The notes beneath the pieces are model-generated. The model did no database searches. It worked only from the letters and a program-made list of their open reading frames with translations, and was not told the origin of the DNA. Positions 55,251-64,000 of a stretch of DNA of 64,000 nt are shown here, piece after piece (position 1 is the first letter of the stretch; each line of letters starts with the position of its first letter). Made by a program: the position numbers and the translations under genes. Source of the DNA: Spirochaetota bacterium (GTDB lineage: Bacteria > Spirochaetota > UBA12135 > COTS27 > JAFLEE01); contig JAFLEE010000017.1 in NCBI GenBank assembly GCA_017302015.1, forward strand, positions 1-64,000, written 5' to 3'.

Positions 55251-57335
55251 TCAGGGAACGGGCCGCGACCAGACCTGCACCGTCTGTAGGGTCCCCGATC
55301 GAAACGGATTGCGGGTGGAACCGGAACCCTCCGCGTTTCCCGCTCCGATGGCGATCGGGTAGATTTGGAACGCCCCCCCCGCATCGAGCGGAAGGAAATC
55401 GGGGCTCTCCAGTGCGGCCTCGTCCTTCCCATCCACCCAGATTTCCGCCCGCTTGCCGTGGGCATCGTAGGTAAAGGATACCCGGCAGGTTTTTCCGATG
55501 GGCAGGGACCGCGGGACGATGAGGCGCAGGGGCGCTTCTCCCCTGCCGGCGACTTGGGCCTGCAACCGCCCCTCGTGGATGAGGAGCCTCACCCCCTCGT
55601 TATAGCTGCCCATGCTCACGAGGCCTTCCCACGGGGCGTTCGTTTCCGGGGAGCGGTCCAGGGTGAAGGCGGCTTCGAAACGGATCCCAGACCGGCATTC
55701 CGACCAGAAGTAGGCATTTTTAGGGATCAAGACCGAGCCTTTCGCCCCAAGGCGAAGGCCGCGCGGAGCGAGTTCAGCGTCCGTGAGGGCGGCGAGCGAG
55801 CGAAGCGCACCGCCCGTGACGAATCCCCCGCCCGGCTCCGGTTGGCTGCCCTCGAAGGCGCAGACATAATCAGGGAGGGCGCCCGGACCCTCCCAAATCC
55901 GATTCACGGGAACGGGGCCGACTTCGAGGGCGGCGCCGAAAATCCAGCGGGACGGTGGGGTCCCTTGGTTGCTCAGGCCGAGGCGAACGTCGCTCCAAGG
56001 GGCAAGGGCCAATTCGCCGGGGGAAAGGTGGTGTTCCCAGGCATGGGCCACGCCGGAGACGGCCCTCAGGGGCACCCTTTGGCTCCAGGGATCCCGCACG
56101 GTGGGCCGCCACTCGAGCGTGAGCGTGGCCCCCGCGGCCATCCCCGGAAGGATCGCTTCCACGCGATTCCCCGTTTTCCGCCAGGCCGGAGCCTCCCCGC
56201 GCCTGAACCAGGCTTCGGGAGCGGGGAGTTTTGCGTCGGGATCCTTGAAGAGGGGGAGGCTTCGGGCGAAGACCGCATCGTATCGTTCCGCTGCGTCCGG
56301 CTGAACGCTGAGATTCCAGAAAGTCGCCATATAGCCGCCGACGCCCCTCCCTTTGCCGTAGCGCGTGAAACTGCGCAGGGCCTTCTCGTGGAACCAGGTG
56401 GCGATCCAGACGTCCTTGAACCCCAGGGCTTGGAAATAATCCACGGACGGGAAGGCATCGGCGTCCGCGCCGCTGCCCCCGAAATAATGCCAGTCAATGA
56501 GGACGACCTTGTCGCGGAAATGGAGCTGGTCCACGCCCTCCAGGAGGCTGGCATCCCCCGTCCAGCTCGGATCCCCGTTCATGTCCTTGTAGCCGAGGAA
56601 ACGGGGATCGCCGCGGAAGCCCGCTACGAGACCGGGCTTGGCCAGGCGTTCGGAGAGGAAGCAATCGCCCCAGGCCATGGGCGTCACCCCGCGGTCGAGG
56701 AGGAGGCGGACGCTACGGTCCCACTCCCGCGCCCACAGCTTCGCCGGAGTGAGCCCCTCCGCCCGGGCCGCCTGGACGAGGGCTTCCTTGTCCAACTCGT
56801 CCCAACCCATATGGAAGTACTTGGGACGACGGCTCCCGTAGAGGGAGAGCAGTTCATCCAGGAGCGGGCCGACGACGCCTTGGTAGAGGTCGCGCCCGTC
56901 CGCGCAGCGGTAGCGGGGGTTCCAAATGTCGTTGAAGCCTCCCATGCCGCCCTTGACCTTGGCGGTAAAGGCGATCCCCGGATTTTTCTCGATGAGGTCG
57001 CCCATCGTCATGCGCTGTTTCCCGAAGAGTTTCGCCTCGAGCACGAGTTCGAGGCCGAGGGTTTCCGTGGCGTGGTGCACGAGTTCCCGCAGATCCCGGG
57101 GAGACGCCCCGTTGCTGGATCCGGCGCCCATGTCGAGGCGGTAGGCCCCCGAGCCGGCGCCGAACTTCAGAACGATGAGCGTGTAGCCCATGGTTTTGGC
57201 GCGGGCGAACTCGGCCTGGTACCAGGCAAGCCAATCCGGCCGTTTCCGGTCGAATTGGAAATGGAGGGCGTAGACGGGTTCGGCGGGCGCGGCGGACCAG
57301 AGGAGGAACGCGGCGAGGAACCATCGGATGGCCAT
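55251..57335 (-). CDS. GH20-like secreted protein with LamG-type domain
   Basis: This 694-residue protein has a signal peptide (WFLAAFLLWSAAPAEP). A TIM barrel follows with TMGYTLIVLKFGAGSG and a GH20-type acid pair in YFHMGWDELDKEAL (near residue 178), then HFRDKVVLIDWHYFGGSG. The C-terminal 200 residues look like a concanavalin/LamG domain (GLVSMGSYNEGVRLLIHEGR, VSFTYDAHGKRAEIWVDG). GH20 enzymes are beta-hexosaminidases; here the barrel is distant, so activity is not certain. It precedes the sulfatase gene region on the same strand. Confidence 0.62.
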   Translation of the reverse strand: MAIRWFLAAFLLWSAAPAEPVYALHFQFDRKRPDWLAWYQAEFARAKTMGYTLIVLKFGAGSGAYRLDMGAGSSNGASPRDLRELVHHATETLGLELVLEAKLFGKQRMTMGDLIEKNPGIAFTAKVKGGMGGFNDIWNPRYRCADGRDLYQGVVGPLLDELLSLYGSRRPKYFHMGWDELDKEALVQAARAEGLTPAKLWAREWDRSVRLLLDRGVTPMAWGDCFLSERLAKPGLVAGFRGDPRFLGYKDMNGDPSWTGDASLLEGVDQLHFRDKVVLIDWHYFGGSGADADAFPSVDYFQALGFKDVWIATWFHEKALRSFTRYGKGRGVGGYMATFWNLSVQPDAAERYDAVFARSLPLFKDPDAKLPAPEAWFRRGEAPAWRKTGNRVEAILPGMAAGATLTLEWRPTVRDPWSQRVPLRAVSGVAHAWEHHLSPGELALAPWSDVRLGLSNQGTPPSRWIFGAALEVGPVPVNRIWEGPGALPDYVCAFEGSQPEPGGGFVTGGALRSLAALTDAELAPRGLRLGAKGSVLIPKNAYFWSECRSGIRFEAAFTLDRSPETNAPWEGLVSMGSYNEGVRLLIHEGRLQAQVAGRGEAPLRLIVPRSLPIGKTCRVSFTYDAHGKRAEIWVDGKDEAALESPDFLPLDAGGAFQIYPIAIGAGNAEGSGSTRNPFRSGTLQTVQVWSRPVP

Positions 57336-57378
57336 GGGAACTCCCGGATCAGGGACCGCGTGTCGGCGGCCCATGGTC

Positions 57379-58809
57379 CTATCGGCTCGCGGTCGGAACA
57401 AGGGGTGCGTGGGGTCTGCCGGGGACGAGCGCTCCGGAGGAGACGAAGCCCTCCGGGCGTCCCGCCAATTCCTCCGCGAGGCGACCGCGCCAGGCGGCCA
57501 AGGCCGCGCGGTGCGACTCCAGGCCGGCGAGGTCCGTCAATTCACGGGGGTCGGCGGCGAGGTCGAAGAATTGTTCCCGGCCATCCGCGCTATGCCAGAG
57601 GTACTTCCATCGCCCGTCGGTGAGGTAATGCATGCCGCTCACGTCCGCGTAGGTGGCCGCGTGTTCTCCGTGCAAGCACTCCCGCCAGGGACGGCTGCCC
57701 CCCGGGATCCCCGAGCCCGCGGTCCGCAGGTCTCCTCCGTCGACGCCCCTGGGAACCTCGACCCCCGCGAGGGCGAGGAAGGTCGGTAGGACGTCTTGGA
57801 GGGCCACCGGCGCATCCGACACCGCGCCCCGTTCGATGCCAGGCCCGCTCAAGAGAAGGGGGATGCGCGCGGAACCCTCGTAGCCCATGCATTTGCGGAA
57901 GAGGCCATGGTCCCCCAGCATCTCCCCGTGGTCGGAGGTGAACAGGATCACGGGGGGATCCTTCTCCATGGAAAGCCGCTGGAGGAGGAGGCCGACTTGG
58001 TCGTCCACATGGTTGATCAGGCCGTAATAGCCCGCGAGGCAGGCTTGGAGGGACTCGCCCGCGAGGTTCACGCGGGCACTGCTGACGTCCTGCCCCGGCC
58101 CGGGCAGACTCGCCCAGGATCCGAGGGCGGGAGGGCGGAGCGCCCTCGCATGGTATCGGTCGTAATAGAATTGCGGCGGAACTAGGGGCGGGTGGGGCGC
58201 GACGAATCCGAGGGAGATGAAATAGGGCGCCGAGGGATCGCGTTCGTCGAGGTATTGGATCGCCTTGTTCACCGCCCAATTGGTCTGGTGGAAACGCTCG
58301 TCGAACGGCCACGGCCGTGCCGTCCATGCGTTGGGCCCCATGCCATGGTCGAGGTAATGGGGCCATCCGTGGAAGGATTTTCGCGTCGAAAGGAAGCGGA
58401 TCTCCCGGTGGAACTCGGAATAGACGTCGGAGAAGGGGGCGTGCCAGAGGGTTTCGAAACCGTAACGGCGGTGCTCGGGATAGGTGTGCATGTCGCGGCC
58501 GATCGAGGCCGTCTGGTAGCCGGCGCGCCGCAGGAGGTCTGGCAGGGTGGGCCAGGGTTCGAGGGGATGGCCTTCCTCGTACCCCACCATACCGTGCCGA
58601 TGGGGTTTCAAACCCGTCAAAAGCGTCCGGCGTGCCGCGATGCAGCTGGGGCATTCCGAGTAGGCGCGACGGAAGCGGGTCCCGCCGGCGGCCAGGGCGT
58701 CGAGATGGGGGGTGAGGAGGTCGGGGTGCCCGTCGATGCCCAGGGCGTCGCCACGTTGCTGGTCGGTCATGATGAGCAGGAGGTTGGGGCGGGGCGCGGG
58801 GGAGGCCAT
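57379..58809 (-). CDS. type I sulfatase
   Basis: This 476-residue protein has the sulfatase start NLLLIMTDQQRGDALG with the metal-binding Asp, and the active-site sequence CPSCIAARRTLLTG. Cys56-Ile-Ala-Ala-Arg60 fits the C-x-(P/A)-x-R rule for conversion to formylglycine. ILFTSDHGEMLGDHGLF is also typical. No clear signal peptide is present. It diverges from an AraC regulator and lies beside the GH20-like gene, so removal of sulfate from a glycan is likely. No dedicated formylglycine-generating enzyme was recognised in the window. Confidence 0.9.
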   Translation of the reverse strand: MASPAPRPNLLLIMTDQQRGDALGIDGHPDLLTPHLDALAAGGTRFRRAYSECPSCIAARRTLLTGLKPHRHGMVGYEEGHPLEPWPTLPDLLRRAGYQTASIGRDMHTYPEHRRYGFETLWHAPFSDVYSEFHREIRFLSTRKSFHGWPHYLDHGMGPNAWTARPWPFDERFHQTNWAVNKAIQYLDERDPSAPYFISLGFVAPHPPLVPPQFYYDRYHARALRPPALGSWASLPGPGQDVSSARVNLAGESLQACLAGYYGLINHVDDQVGLLLQRLSMEKDPPVILFTSDHGEMLGDHGLFRKCMGYEGSARIPLLLSGPGIERGAVSDAPVALQDVLPTFLALAGVEVPRGVDGGDLRTAGSGIPGGSRPWRECLHGEHAATYADVSGMHYLTDGRWKYLWHSADGREQFFDLAADPRELTDLAGLESHRAALAAWRGRLAEELAGRPEGFVSSGALVPGRPHAPLVPTASR

Positions 58810-58881
58810 GTTGGATGGATCTTAATCCACCCCGCATGCCATACTTCAGAATGGTTGCGTACCAGATTCAGGAAAAATGAG

Positions 58882-59874
58882 GTGGGCCTCGACCCGCTTT
58901 TCCATCGATTCCGCGTCACCGATCGGGGCGATAGCGAACGCCTCTTCCCCCATTACTTCCTGCGGGAGACCGCGGGGAACGAGAAGTGGATCCGCCTGCG
59001 GCCGCCGTTTTCCCTCTACCCCGTCTATTACCCCCTGCGCCCGGCGGACGCCGCGCGCCACCGCTATCACCGCCGGGATTTCTACCAGGTCGTGTTCGTG
59101 GTCGGGGGCTCGGGTTCCCTGGCGATGCGCCGCGAACCCAAGCACCGCGCGCTGTCGACCGGCGAAGTCTTGTTTCTGGAACCCCTCCTCGATGCCCATT
59201 TTCTCCCGGGCGCCCGGGGGCTCCGCATGGCCTCCTATTCCTTCCGCCCCTCGGCGCTGGGTTATCCCGACGAGATCTTGCGCGAGCGCCGCCTCGCCGA
59301 AGCCTACCCGCTTCTCCAGGCGTTCGCGCCGCGGGAGACCGGTCCCGTGGCGTTCCGTCCGTCCCCCAGCGGTTTTTCAACCCTACTCTTCCACGCATTC
59401 CACGGTTTGGAGGAGTTCCACCGCGACCCATTCGGGGCGGTTCCCCCCCTGATCCTGAGGTTACTCCTCGAATGGCTGGCCCCCCGGCTGCCAGGGAACC
59501 CTTCCCCAAAAAATCGGGATTCGGCGGTGGCGGGAGCCCGGATCTATTTGAACGAGCATTTCCGGGAACGGCAGAGCCTCGCCTCCCTCAGCGCGCGGTT
59601 TCGACTCTCCCCCACTTATTTCTCGCGGCGCTTCAACGAAGAAACCGGCGTGGGCCTCCAGGCATTCCTCAATCGCCTGCGCGTGGCAGAGGCGCGGAGG
59701 CTGCTCGTCGAGACCCGGCTGCCGATCCATCGCATCGCCGGTGAGGTGGGCTACGGGAGCGTGGGCCATTTCAACGCGGTGTTCCGAGACCTCATGGGCC
59801 GGACGCCGGGAGCTTGCCGCGCCGGGCGGGGAGGGCGCGGGGCCGCCCGGCCTCACCAATCGATGGGCGCGTAA
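58882..59874 (+). CDS. AraC-family transcriptional regulator
   Basis: This 330-residue protein has an N-terminal cupin-like sensor ([36 protein letters not shown]) and a C-terminal pair of helix-turn-helix motifs ([20 protein letters not shown] and [19 protein letters not shown]). GTG 58882 with AGGA upstream is the start. It diverges from the sulfatase gene and probably activates it and the GH20-like gene. Its last 22 bases overlap the convergent SDR gene. Confidence 0.88.
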   Translation: MGLDPLFHRFRVTDRGDSERLFPHYFLRETAGNEKWIRLRPPFSLYPVYYPLRPADAARHRYHRRDFYQVVFVVGGSGSLAMRREPKHRALSTGEVLFLEPLLDAHFLPGARGLRMASYSFRPSALGYPDEILRERRLAEAYPLLQAFAPRETGPVAFRPSPSGFSTLLFHAFHGLEEFHRDPFGAVPPLILRLLLEWLAPRLPGNPSPKNRDSAVAGARIYLNEHFRERQSLASLSARFRLSPTYFSRRFNEETGVGLQAFLNRLRVAEARRLLVETRLPIHRIAGEVGYGSVGHFNAVFRDLMGRTPGACRAGRGGRGAARPHQSMGA

Positions 59875-61397
59875 TCCTTCAAGAACTTCCCCACCCAGTG
59901 CTTCCCGGTGAGGATCCCGTCGAAGAAGGGGTCGACGATGCGCGCCGCGCCGTCGACGATATCGAGGGGGGGCTGGAAATCGTGGTGGGCCTGCTTCTCG
60001 GCGACCATGGCCGCGGGGTCCTCGTCCGTCACCCAGCCCGTGTCCACGGCGTTCATGTGGATGCCGTCCTTCGCCAGGTCGCTGCCCGAGGTGTGGGTGA
60101 GCATGTTGAGGGCGGCCTTGGCCATGTTGGTGTGGGGATGGCGGTCGGGCTTGGTGAAGCGGAAGAATTTCCCCTCGATGGCGGTGACGTTGACGATGTG
60201 TTTGTCGCCGGTGGGGTCGCGGCGCATGAGGGGGGCGAGGCCGCCGCAGAGCACGAAGGGGGCCACGGCGTTGACGAGCTGCACCTCGAGCATCTCGTGG
60301 GTGCTGACTTCCCCGAGGCGCAGCCGCCAGCTATTCGTGGCGCGCAGGTCGACCTGCTGGAGGTCGGCGTCGAGTTTCCCCTCCGGGAAGACCTCGTGGA
60401 TCGCCTCCGGCGGGAGGGCGGGCTCGAAGGAGTAGGGGATCTGGGAGAGCCGGGCCGAATCGCGCAGCCCGAGCCCGGGCGCGGACGCCTGCCAGGAAAC
60501 GGGGAGCTCGGAGGACGGCGCGGGGCTCCGCAAACCCAGCCGGCCCAGGAGTTCGTGGTGCCCGGATAGGATCTGGCGGATCTCCCCGGGTTGTTCCCCG
60601 TAGGGCAGCGTTTCCCCCGCCATCAGGTGGCGGTAGAACCCCGGGGGCCGGCGCACCGTCTGGGCGGCGTTGTTAATGAGGAGATCGAGGCGGCCCAAGC
60701 GCTCGCCCATGAGGCGGCAGAAGATCTCGACGCTCGGCGTATGGCGCAGGTCGAGGCCGTAGACCTCGAGGCGTTCCCCCCACTCCTGGAACCCCGGCTC
60801 CCGGGCGAAGCGGGCCGCGGCGTCCACCGGGAAGCGGGTGGTGACGACGACCCGCGCCCCCTGCTCGAGCAGCATGCGCGCCACGTGGAAGCCGATCTTC
60901 ACCCGGCCCCCGGTGAGGAGCGCGGTGCGGCCGTGGAGGGGGACCTTCACGAAGCGCTTGCGGTAATTGAGGTCGCCGCAGGCTTCGCAGAGTTGGTCGT
61001 AGAAAAAATGCAGGCGCGTGAACTTGGCCTTGCAGATATAGCAGTCTCGGGGCGAGGAGAGGACGCGCTCCCGGCCGGGCCGGGCCTCCCGGAAATCCAA
61101 TTCCTTCGGTGCCGTGAAGACGGGGCCGCTGCGCGCATCGCGGATCCCGGTCTTCTGCCGCTCGGCGCGGTCGCGCTCCAGGGCCATGGCGCGCTTCGCC
61201 TTGCGGATCGCCTTATTGCGCTCGTCCGAGTCTGCTTTGGAGGGCCGCGAGACGCGGCCCGCGGCCTTCATGAGGGCGAGGCGCGCCTCTTGCGGGAGGG
61301 CGGCCCAGAGGCCCGGCTGGGCGAGGAGGGATTCGAGGGTGGCCGTGGCGCGGGCGACTTCCTCGAGGATCGGGGCGGGGGGATTTTCGTTTGGCAT
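59853..61397 (-). CDS. SDR oxidoreductase with zinc-knuckle N-domain
   Basis: This 514-residue protein has an N-terminal helical region of about 110 residues, a Cys4 knuckle ([10 protein letters not shown] and [12 protein letters not shown]) and a long short-chain dehydrogenase domain ([50 protein letters not shown]). The SDR core has the nucleotide loop TGGRVKIG and NNAA. The usual Ser-Tyr-Lys triad is not clear: a Lys ([11 protein letters not shown]) is present but no classic YxxxK. This extended SDR type is of unknown substrate. It converges with the AraC gene. Confidence 0.75.
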   Translation of the reverse strand: MPNENPPAPILEEVARATATLESLLAQPGLWAALPQEARLALMKAAGRVSRPSKADSDERNKAIRKAKRAMALERDRAERQKTGIRDARSGPVFTAPKELDFREARPGRERVLSSPRDCYICKAKFTRLHFFYDQLCEACGDLNYRKRFVKVPLHGRTALLTGGRVKIGFHVARMLLEQGARVVVTTRFPVDAAARFAREPGFQEWGERLEVYGLDLRHTPSVEIFCRLMGERLGRLDLLINNAAQTVRRPPGFYRHLMAGETLPYGEQPGEIRQILSGHHELLGRLGLRSPAPSSELPVSWQASAPGLGLRDSARLSQIPYSFEPALPPEAIHEVFPEGKLDADLQQVDLRATNSWRLRLGEVSTHEMLEVQLVNAVAPFVLCGGLAPLMRRDPTGDKHIVNVTAIEGKFFRFTKPDRHPHTNMAKAALNMLTHTSGSDLAKDGIHMNAVDTGWVTDEDPAAMVAEKQAHHDFQPPLDIVDGAARIVDPFFDGILTGKHWVGKFLKDYAPIDW

Positions 61398-61619
61398 CGG
61401 GCGCCCCGATTGTACCTTCCTCATTAGCTTCGCGGGAACTCCGTGTGCGGTGACCGGGCGGCTTACGGAAGCGCTGCTTCGGGAATCAAAAAGAACGTTC
61501 CGCCCCCATTCCAACGGATCAGGAGAAGTCTGTTCCCGCCGGGGAGAACATCCCCCGACAAAAGGGGCTTATAATCTGGGTGGCCGCGCGAAACGAAAAG
61601 GCGGCGATCGGAGCCCTCC

Positions 61620-64000
61620 ATGAACCCCACACGAAAAGTCGCCGCATGCTCCCGGATCACCGGTCCTCGCCCGGCTTCCGTCCACGTCGCCGTATTCGCC
61701 GCGTGTACGGCCCTCCTAGCCCTGCTTCCCGCCCAGACGCCCCGGCTTGCCTATCTGGTCGAGGCCCTCGGCAGCGCGAAGACCGCGCTCCTCATCGAAG
61801 GGGGGGCCGAGGGTTCCGCCTGGGCGCTGGGACTCCGGGTGACGGATAAGGAATGGGCCCGGTGGAATCTTCCGGCCTTCCCCGCCTCGCCCGCGTGCAC
61901 CGGTTTGGCGTTCCAGGCCCGTCTCGCCACTGTCCCCGCTGCCGACGGGCAAACCAAACTTTCCCGATCGCCGAGCGCCTTCCAGGTGCGCATGGTGGAG
62001 GCCGATGGGTCGGAATGGCAGGGGGAAAAACTCGACGCGCTCGAGGCCGGGTGGAAGAAGTTCTCCGTCTCGCCGGATCGATTCCAATATTTCCGCGGGA
62101 GCGATCGGCGAAAGGGCACGGCTTTTAAATGGAGCCAGGCGGTGCAGGTGCAATTCGTCCTCATCGGCGCCGCCCCCGGGGAGGGGGTGGATATCGATTC
62201 GGTCCGCTTGGGTCCTTCCGCCCCCGCGTGGACCTTCGACTCCGGCGAACATCGGTCCGTCACCAGCGCGGCCGAGGCCCAGAGGGCGCGAACGTCGATG
62301 ATGTATGGTTCGCTCATGGCCGAGAAGGAACGACTGGACGGCTGCGCCCGTTGGGCCCAGGAAGCGGGCGCCGGGCTCAAGGCGCTCCTGGATTCCCAAG
62401 CTCCCCAAGAAACCCTGGATGCCATCACGACCAAGCTGAGCGGCGCCACCCGGGGGAAACTCCCCGCCTATCTCGAGAATCCCCCCGGGGGCGTGGGCGC
62501 CTACGAACCCCGGGTATTACCCCTAAGCGGCGCGGAGGTGAAGCGCCTCGCGCCCTTGATGCTCGATCTGGGCGACGCTTCCGGCTGGAAAAGTTCCACC
62601 CTCTATTTAGCCAAGCCCCAGGGGAGCCCGGCCCGACTCGAAGAAGACGGCAGGGAGGGAATCGGGATGGACTTCCGATTCACCGACGCCTCCAAGCAGG
62701 TGATCTTCCTGGAGGGTCCGACCTTCGCTCCCGTGAACGTGTCCGGTTACCGCGCCGTCGAGGTTCTGGCCAAGCTCGATGCGGCGCCGCTGAACGAGGC
62801 GAGCCCCCTTTGCCTACGCCTCCTCTCCGGCGAGAACCCGTCGGATTTCGCCGATTACAAGGCGGAGGCGCCCCTGCCCGCGGGGCGTTGGACGAATTTC
62901 CGCTTCGTACTGGGAAAGCCGTTCCAGGGCGGCGGCAGCTATCAAGCGCGCCAATTGAGTTCGTTCCGTTTCCGCTTCCAAAATAAAGAAGAGACCCCCG
63001 CCCGGTTCCGCTTCCTCGTCGCCCAAATCCGCTTCCTCCCGCCCGATTCCGCCCAGGCGGCCACCGAGCGCGCGCTCTCGGCGGCCTATGCCCAAGTGGC
63101 CGAGAGCAAGCTCGCCGCCTGGTCGGCCCTCGACGGGCTGCGCCAGATGCGAGAGAGGGTTCGAAGCAACGCGGTCTTCGGGGCGTGGCTCTCCCGGGCG
63201 CAGCGCGCCGCGGCGCGGAGGCCCATGGCGTACCCCGCGCTTCCCTCCCTCCCCGGACTCACCCTCTCGGCGCGCCTCGACGCCTCGGGATCGGGCGAAG
63301 TGTTCGTGCGGTACGCCGAAGCGGGCGCGAGCGCAGAAGGCGGCGAGGTCGAAGTATTGGATCACCGCGGCATGGCCGCGGCCAAGTCGGCGCTGGCCCC
63401 CGATGCCGCCGACCGGAAGGCCTTAAGCGCCCGCCTCATCGTGGCGAACGTGCACCCCTGGTCGCCGGCCTATCCCTATCTCTACCGGTTGCGCGTCCGC
63501 TTGCGCGGGGGCGCGGTGCCCCTCCTCGAGCGCGAACTGGGTTTCCGGAACATCACCGTGGGATCTTCGCCCCTCTCTCCCACCCTCCGCCACGCTTGGG
63601 GCGAGGCCGATTGGGAAGGGTCGATGCTCCTCAACGGGCAGCCCTATTTTCCGTATGGCGCCTATTACGGCCTCCCCAAGGGGAAGAACCTGGGGGACGT
63701 AGCTCCGCTCCTGCGCGAACTCTGGGTCGACGCCCTGCGCGAATACGGATTCAGTTTCAAGCCCGAGCGGATCGCCTTCGGGGACCGCGAGGGCATCGGC
63801 GCCTATGCCAGCATCGCGCCGCCCTACAAGAATATCGCCGATTGGGACAGCTTAAACCAGGTGTTCGCCGACTGGTCGAAACGCCTGGAGGCCCTGGGGC
63901 CCGAATTGGGGCGCCCATCGGTGCTCAATTGGCAGGTGGGCAACGAGGTGGAACTCGACATGTGGGGGGCGAGCCTCGCCGATTCCTGCCCCGAGGCGCC
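61620..64000 (+). CDS. large clan-A glycosidase-like protein, truncated by window end
   Basis: The frame opens at ATG 61620 after GGAG and stays open to the end of the window (793 residues seen). It has a signal-like N-terminus (VAVFAACTALLALLPAQT), two beta-sandwich CBM-like regions (DLGDASGWKSSTLYLAKPQG, VNVSGYRAVEVLAKLD), a linker with helical repeats, and the start of a TIM barrel with LNGQPYFPYGAYYGLP and the acid/base-like LNWQVGNEVELDMW. It resembles GH2/GH5-type enzymes. The C-terminus is outside the window. Confidence 0.75.
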   Translation, partial: MNPTRKVAACSRITGPRPASVHVAVFAACTALLALLPAQTPRLAYLVEALGSAKTALLIEGGAEGSAWALGLRVTDKEWARWNLPAFPASPACTGLAFQARLATVPAADGQTKLSRSPSAFQVRMVEADGSEWQGEKLDALEAGWKKFSVSPDRFQYFRGSDRRKGTAFKWSQAVQVQFVLIGAAPGEGVDIDSVRLGPSAPAWTFDSGEHRSVTSAAEAQRARTSMMYGSLMAEKERLDGCARWAQEAGAGLKALLDSQAPQETLDAITTKLSGATRGKLPAYLENPPGGVGAYEPRVLPLSGAEVKRLAPLMLDLGDASGWKSSTLYLAKPQGSPARLEEDGREGIGMDFRFTDASKQVIFLEGPTFAPVNVSGYRAVEVLAKLDAAPLNEASPLCLRLLSGENPSDFADYKAEAPLPAGRWTNFRFVLGKPFQGGGSYQARQLSSFRFRFQNKEETPARFRFLVAQIRFLPPDSAQAATERALSAAYAQVAESKLAAWSALDGLRQMRERVRSNAVFGAWLSRAQRAAARRPMAYPALPSLPGLTLSARLDASGSGEVFVRYAEAGASAEGGEVEVLDHRGMAAAKSALAPDAADRKALSARLIVANVHPWSPAYPYLYRLRVRLRGGAVPLLERELGFRNITVGSSPLSPTLRHAWGEADWEGSMLLNGQPYFPYGAYYGLPKGKNLGDVAPLLRELWVDALREYGFSFKPERIAFGDREGIGAYASIAPPYKNIADWDSLNQVFADWSKRLEALGPELGRPSVLNWQVGNEVELDMWGASLADSCPEA

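Noticed and set aside
55365-57623. A 752-codon plus-strand frame.
   Set aside because: Antisense to the GH20-like gene; composition and lack of motifs mark it as a shadow frame.

Overview
The window is about 64 kb of GC-rich DNA from a diderm bacterium: there are outer-membrane barrel proteins, many lipoprotein signals and periplasmic thiol and metal-binding proteins. The carbohydrate-active and SGNH-type secreted enzymes, the sulfatase, and the caspase/surface-repeat protein suggest an environmental, probably anaerobic or microaerobic, polysaccharide degrader from a poorly cultured lineage (PVC-, Fibrobacter- or Acidobacteria-like). I cannot fix the phylum from sequence alone. Coding density is high, many genes overlap by 4 bases (ATGA, TTGA, GTGA), and several regulator genes appear to be leaderless. 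No tRNA, rRNA, CRISPR array or insertion sequence was recognised.

Region 1 (1-13.8 kb) is a two-armed arsenic/thiol-redox island. The plus arm has arsR, a permease, a small CxxC thioredoxin, a DGC-type metal-binding protein, a CcdA-like protein and a thioredoxin lipoprotein. A second arsR then leads arsM, acr3 and arsC. The minus arm starts with a third arsR and continues with a single-cysteine thioredoxin lipoprotein, CcdA, an ArsM-like methyltransferase, a radical SAM/SPASM protein and the decayed remnant of a thioredoxin-thioredoxin reductase fusion. An intact fusion lies at 12.4 kb. A 33-residue cysteine-rich peptide gene diverges from the third arsR. A NifX / DUF134 / NifX operon lies between.

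Region 2 (13.8-24.8 kb) starts with a GH51-like enzyme, a PHP-type metallohydrolase and an AraC regulator. It continues with two consecutive ECF-sigma operons on the minus strand. One includes a Spy-like Cys-rich lipoprotein and sits upstream of a CusF-like copper-binding lipoprotein; the other includes a membrane-anchored CBM48/AMPK-type protein and an outer-membrane barrel.

Region 3 (25-31.3 kb) is the most striking unit: a persulfide-sensor-type ArsR with two identical tandem operators, then TusA, a separate MvhD-like iron-sulfur subunit, two HdrA-type flavoproteins, a small winged-helix-like protein, a QmoC-like ferredoxin/cytochrome b subunit and a DsrE2/DsrE3-like protein. No HdrB, APS reductase or sulfite reductase is present. 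It looks like a sulfur-relay, quinone-linked Hdr/Qmo variant.

Region 4 (31.4-41.3 kb) holds a truncated chemoreceptor-like protein, an SGNH hydrolase, a diguanylate cyclase, a DUF2807 lipoprotein, a TIM-barrel protein, and an ECF sigma / DUF4384-like / caspase-barrel operon followed by two small lipoproteins.

Region 5 (41.3-64 kb) is a glycan-utilisation neighbourhood: a large GH5-like protein, a XylR-like regulator, four more SGNH hydrolases, a GH1 beta-glucosidase, a GH20-like protein, a sulfatase with divergent AraC regulator, a SpoIIE-type phosphatase with a cNMP domain, a zinc-knuckle SDR protein and a truncated clan-A glycosidase running off the right end.
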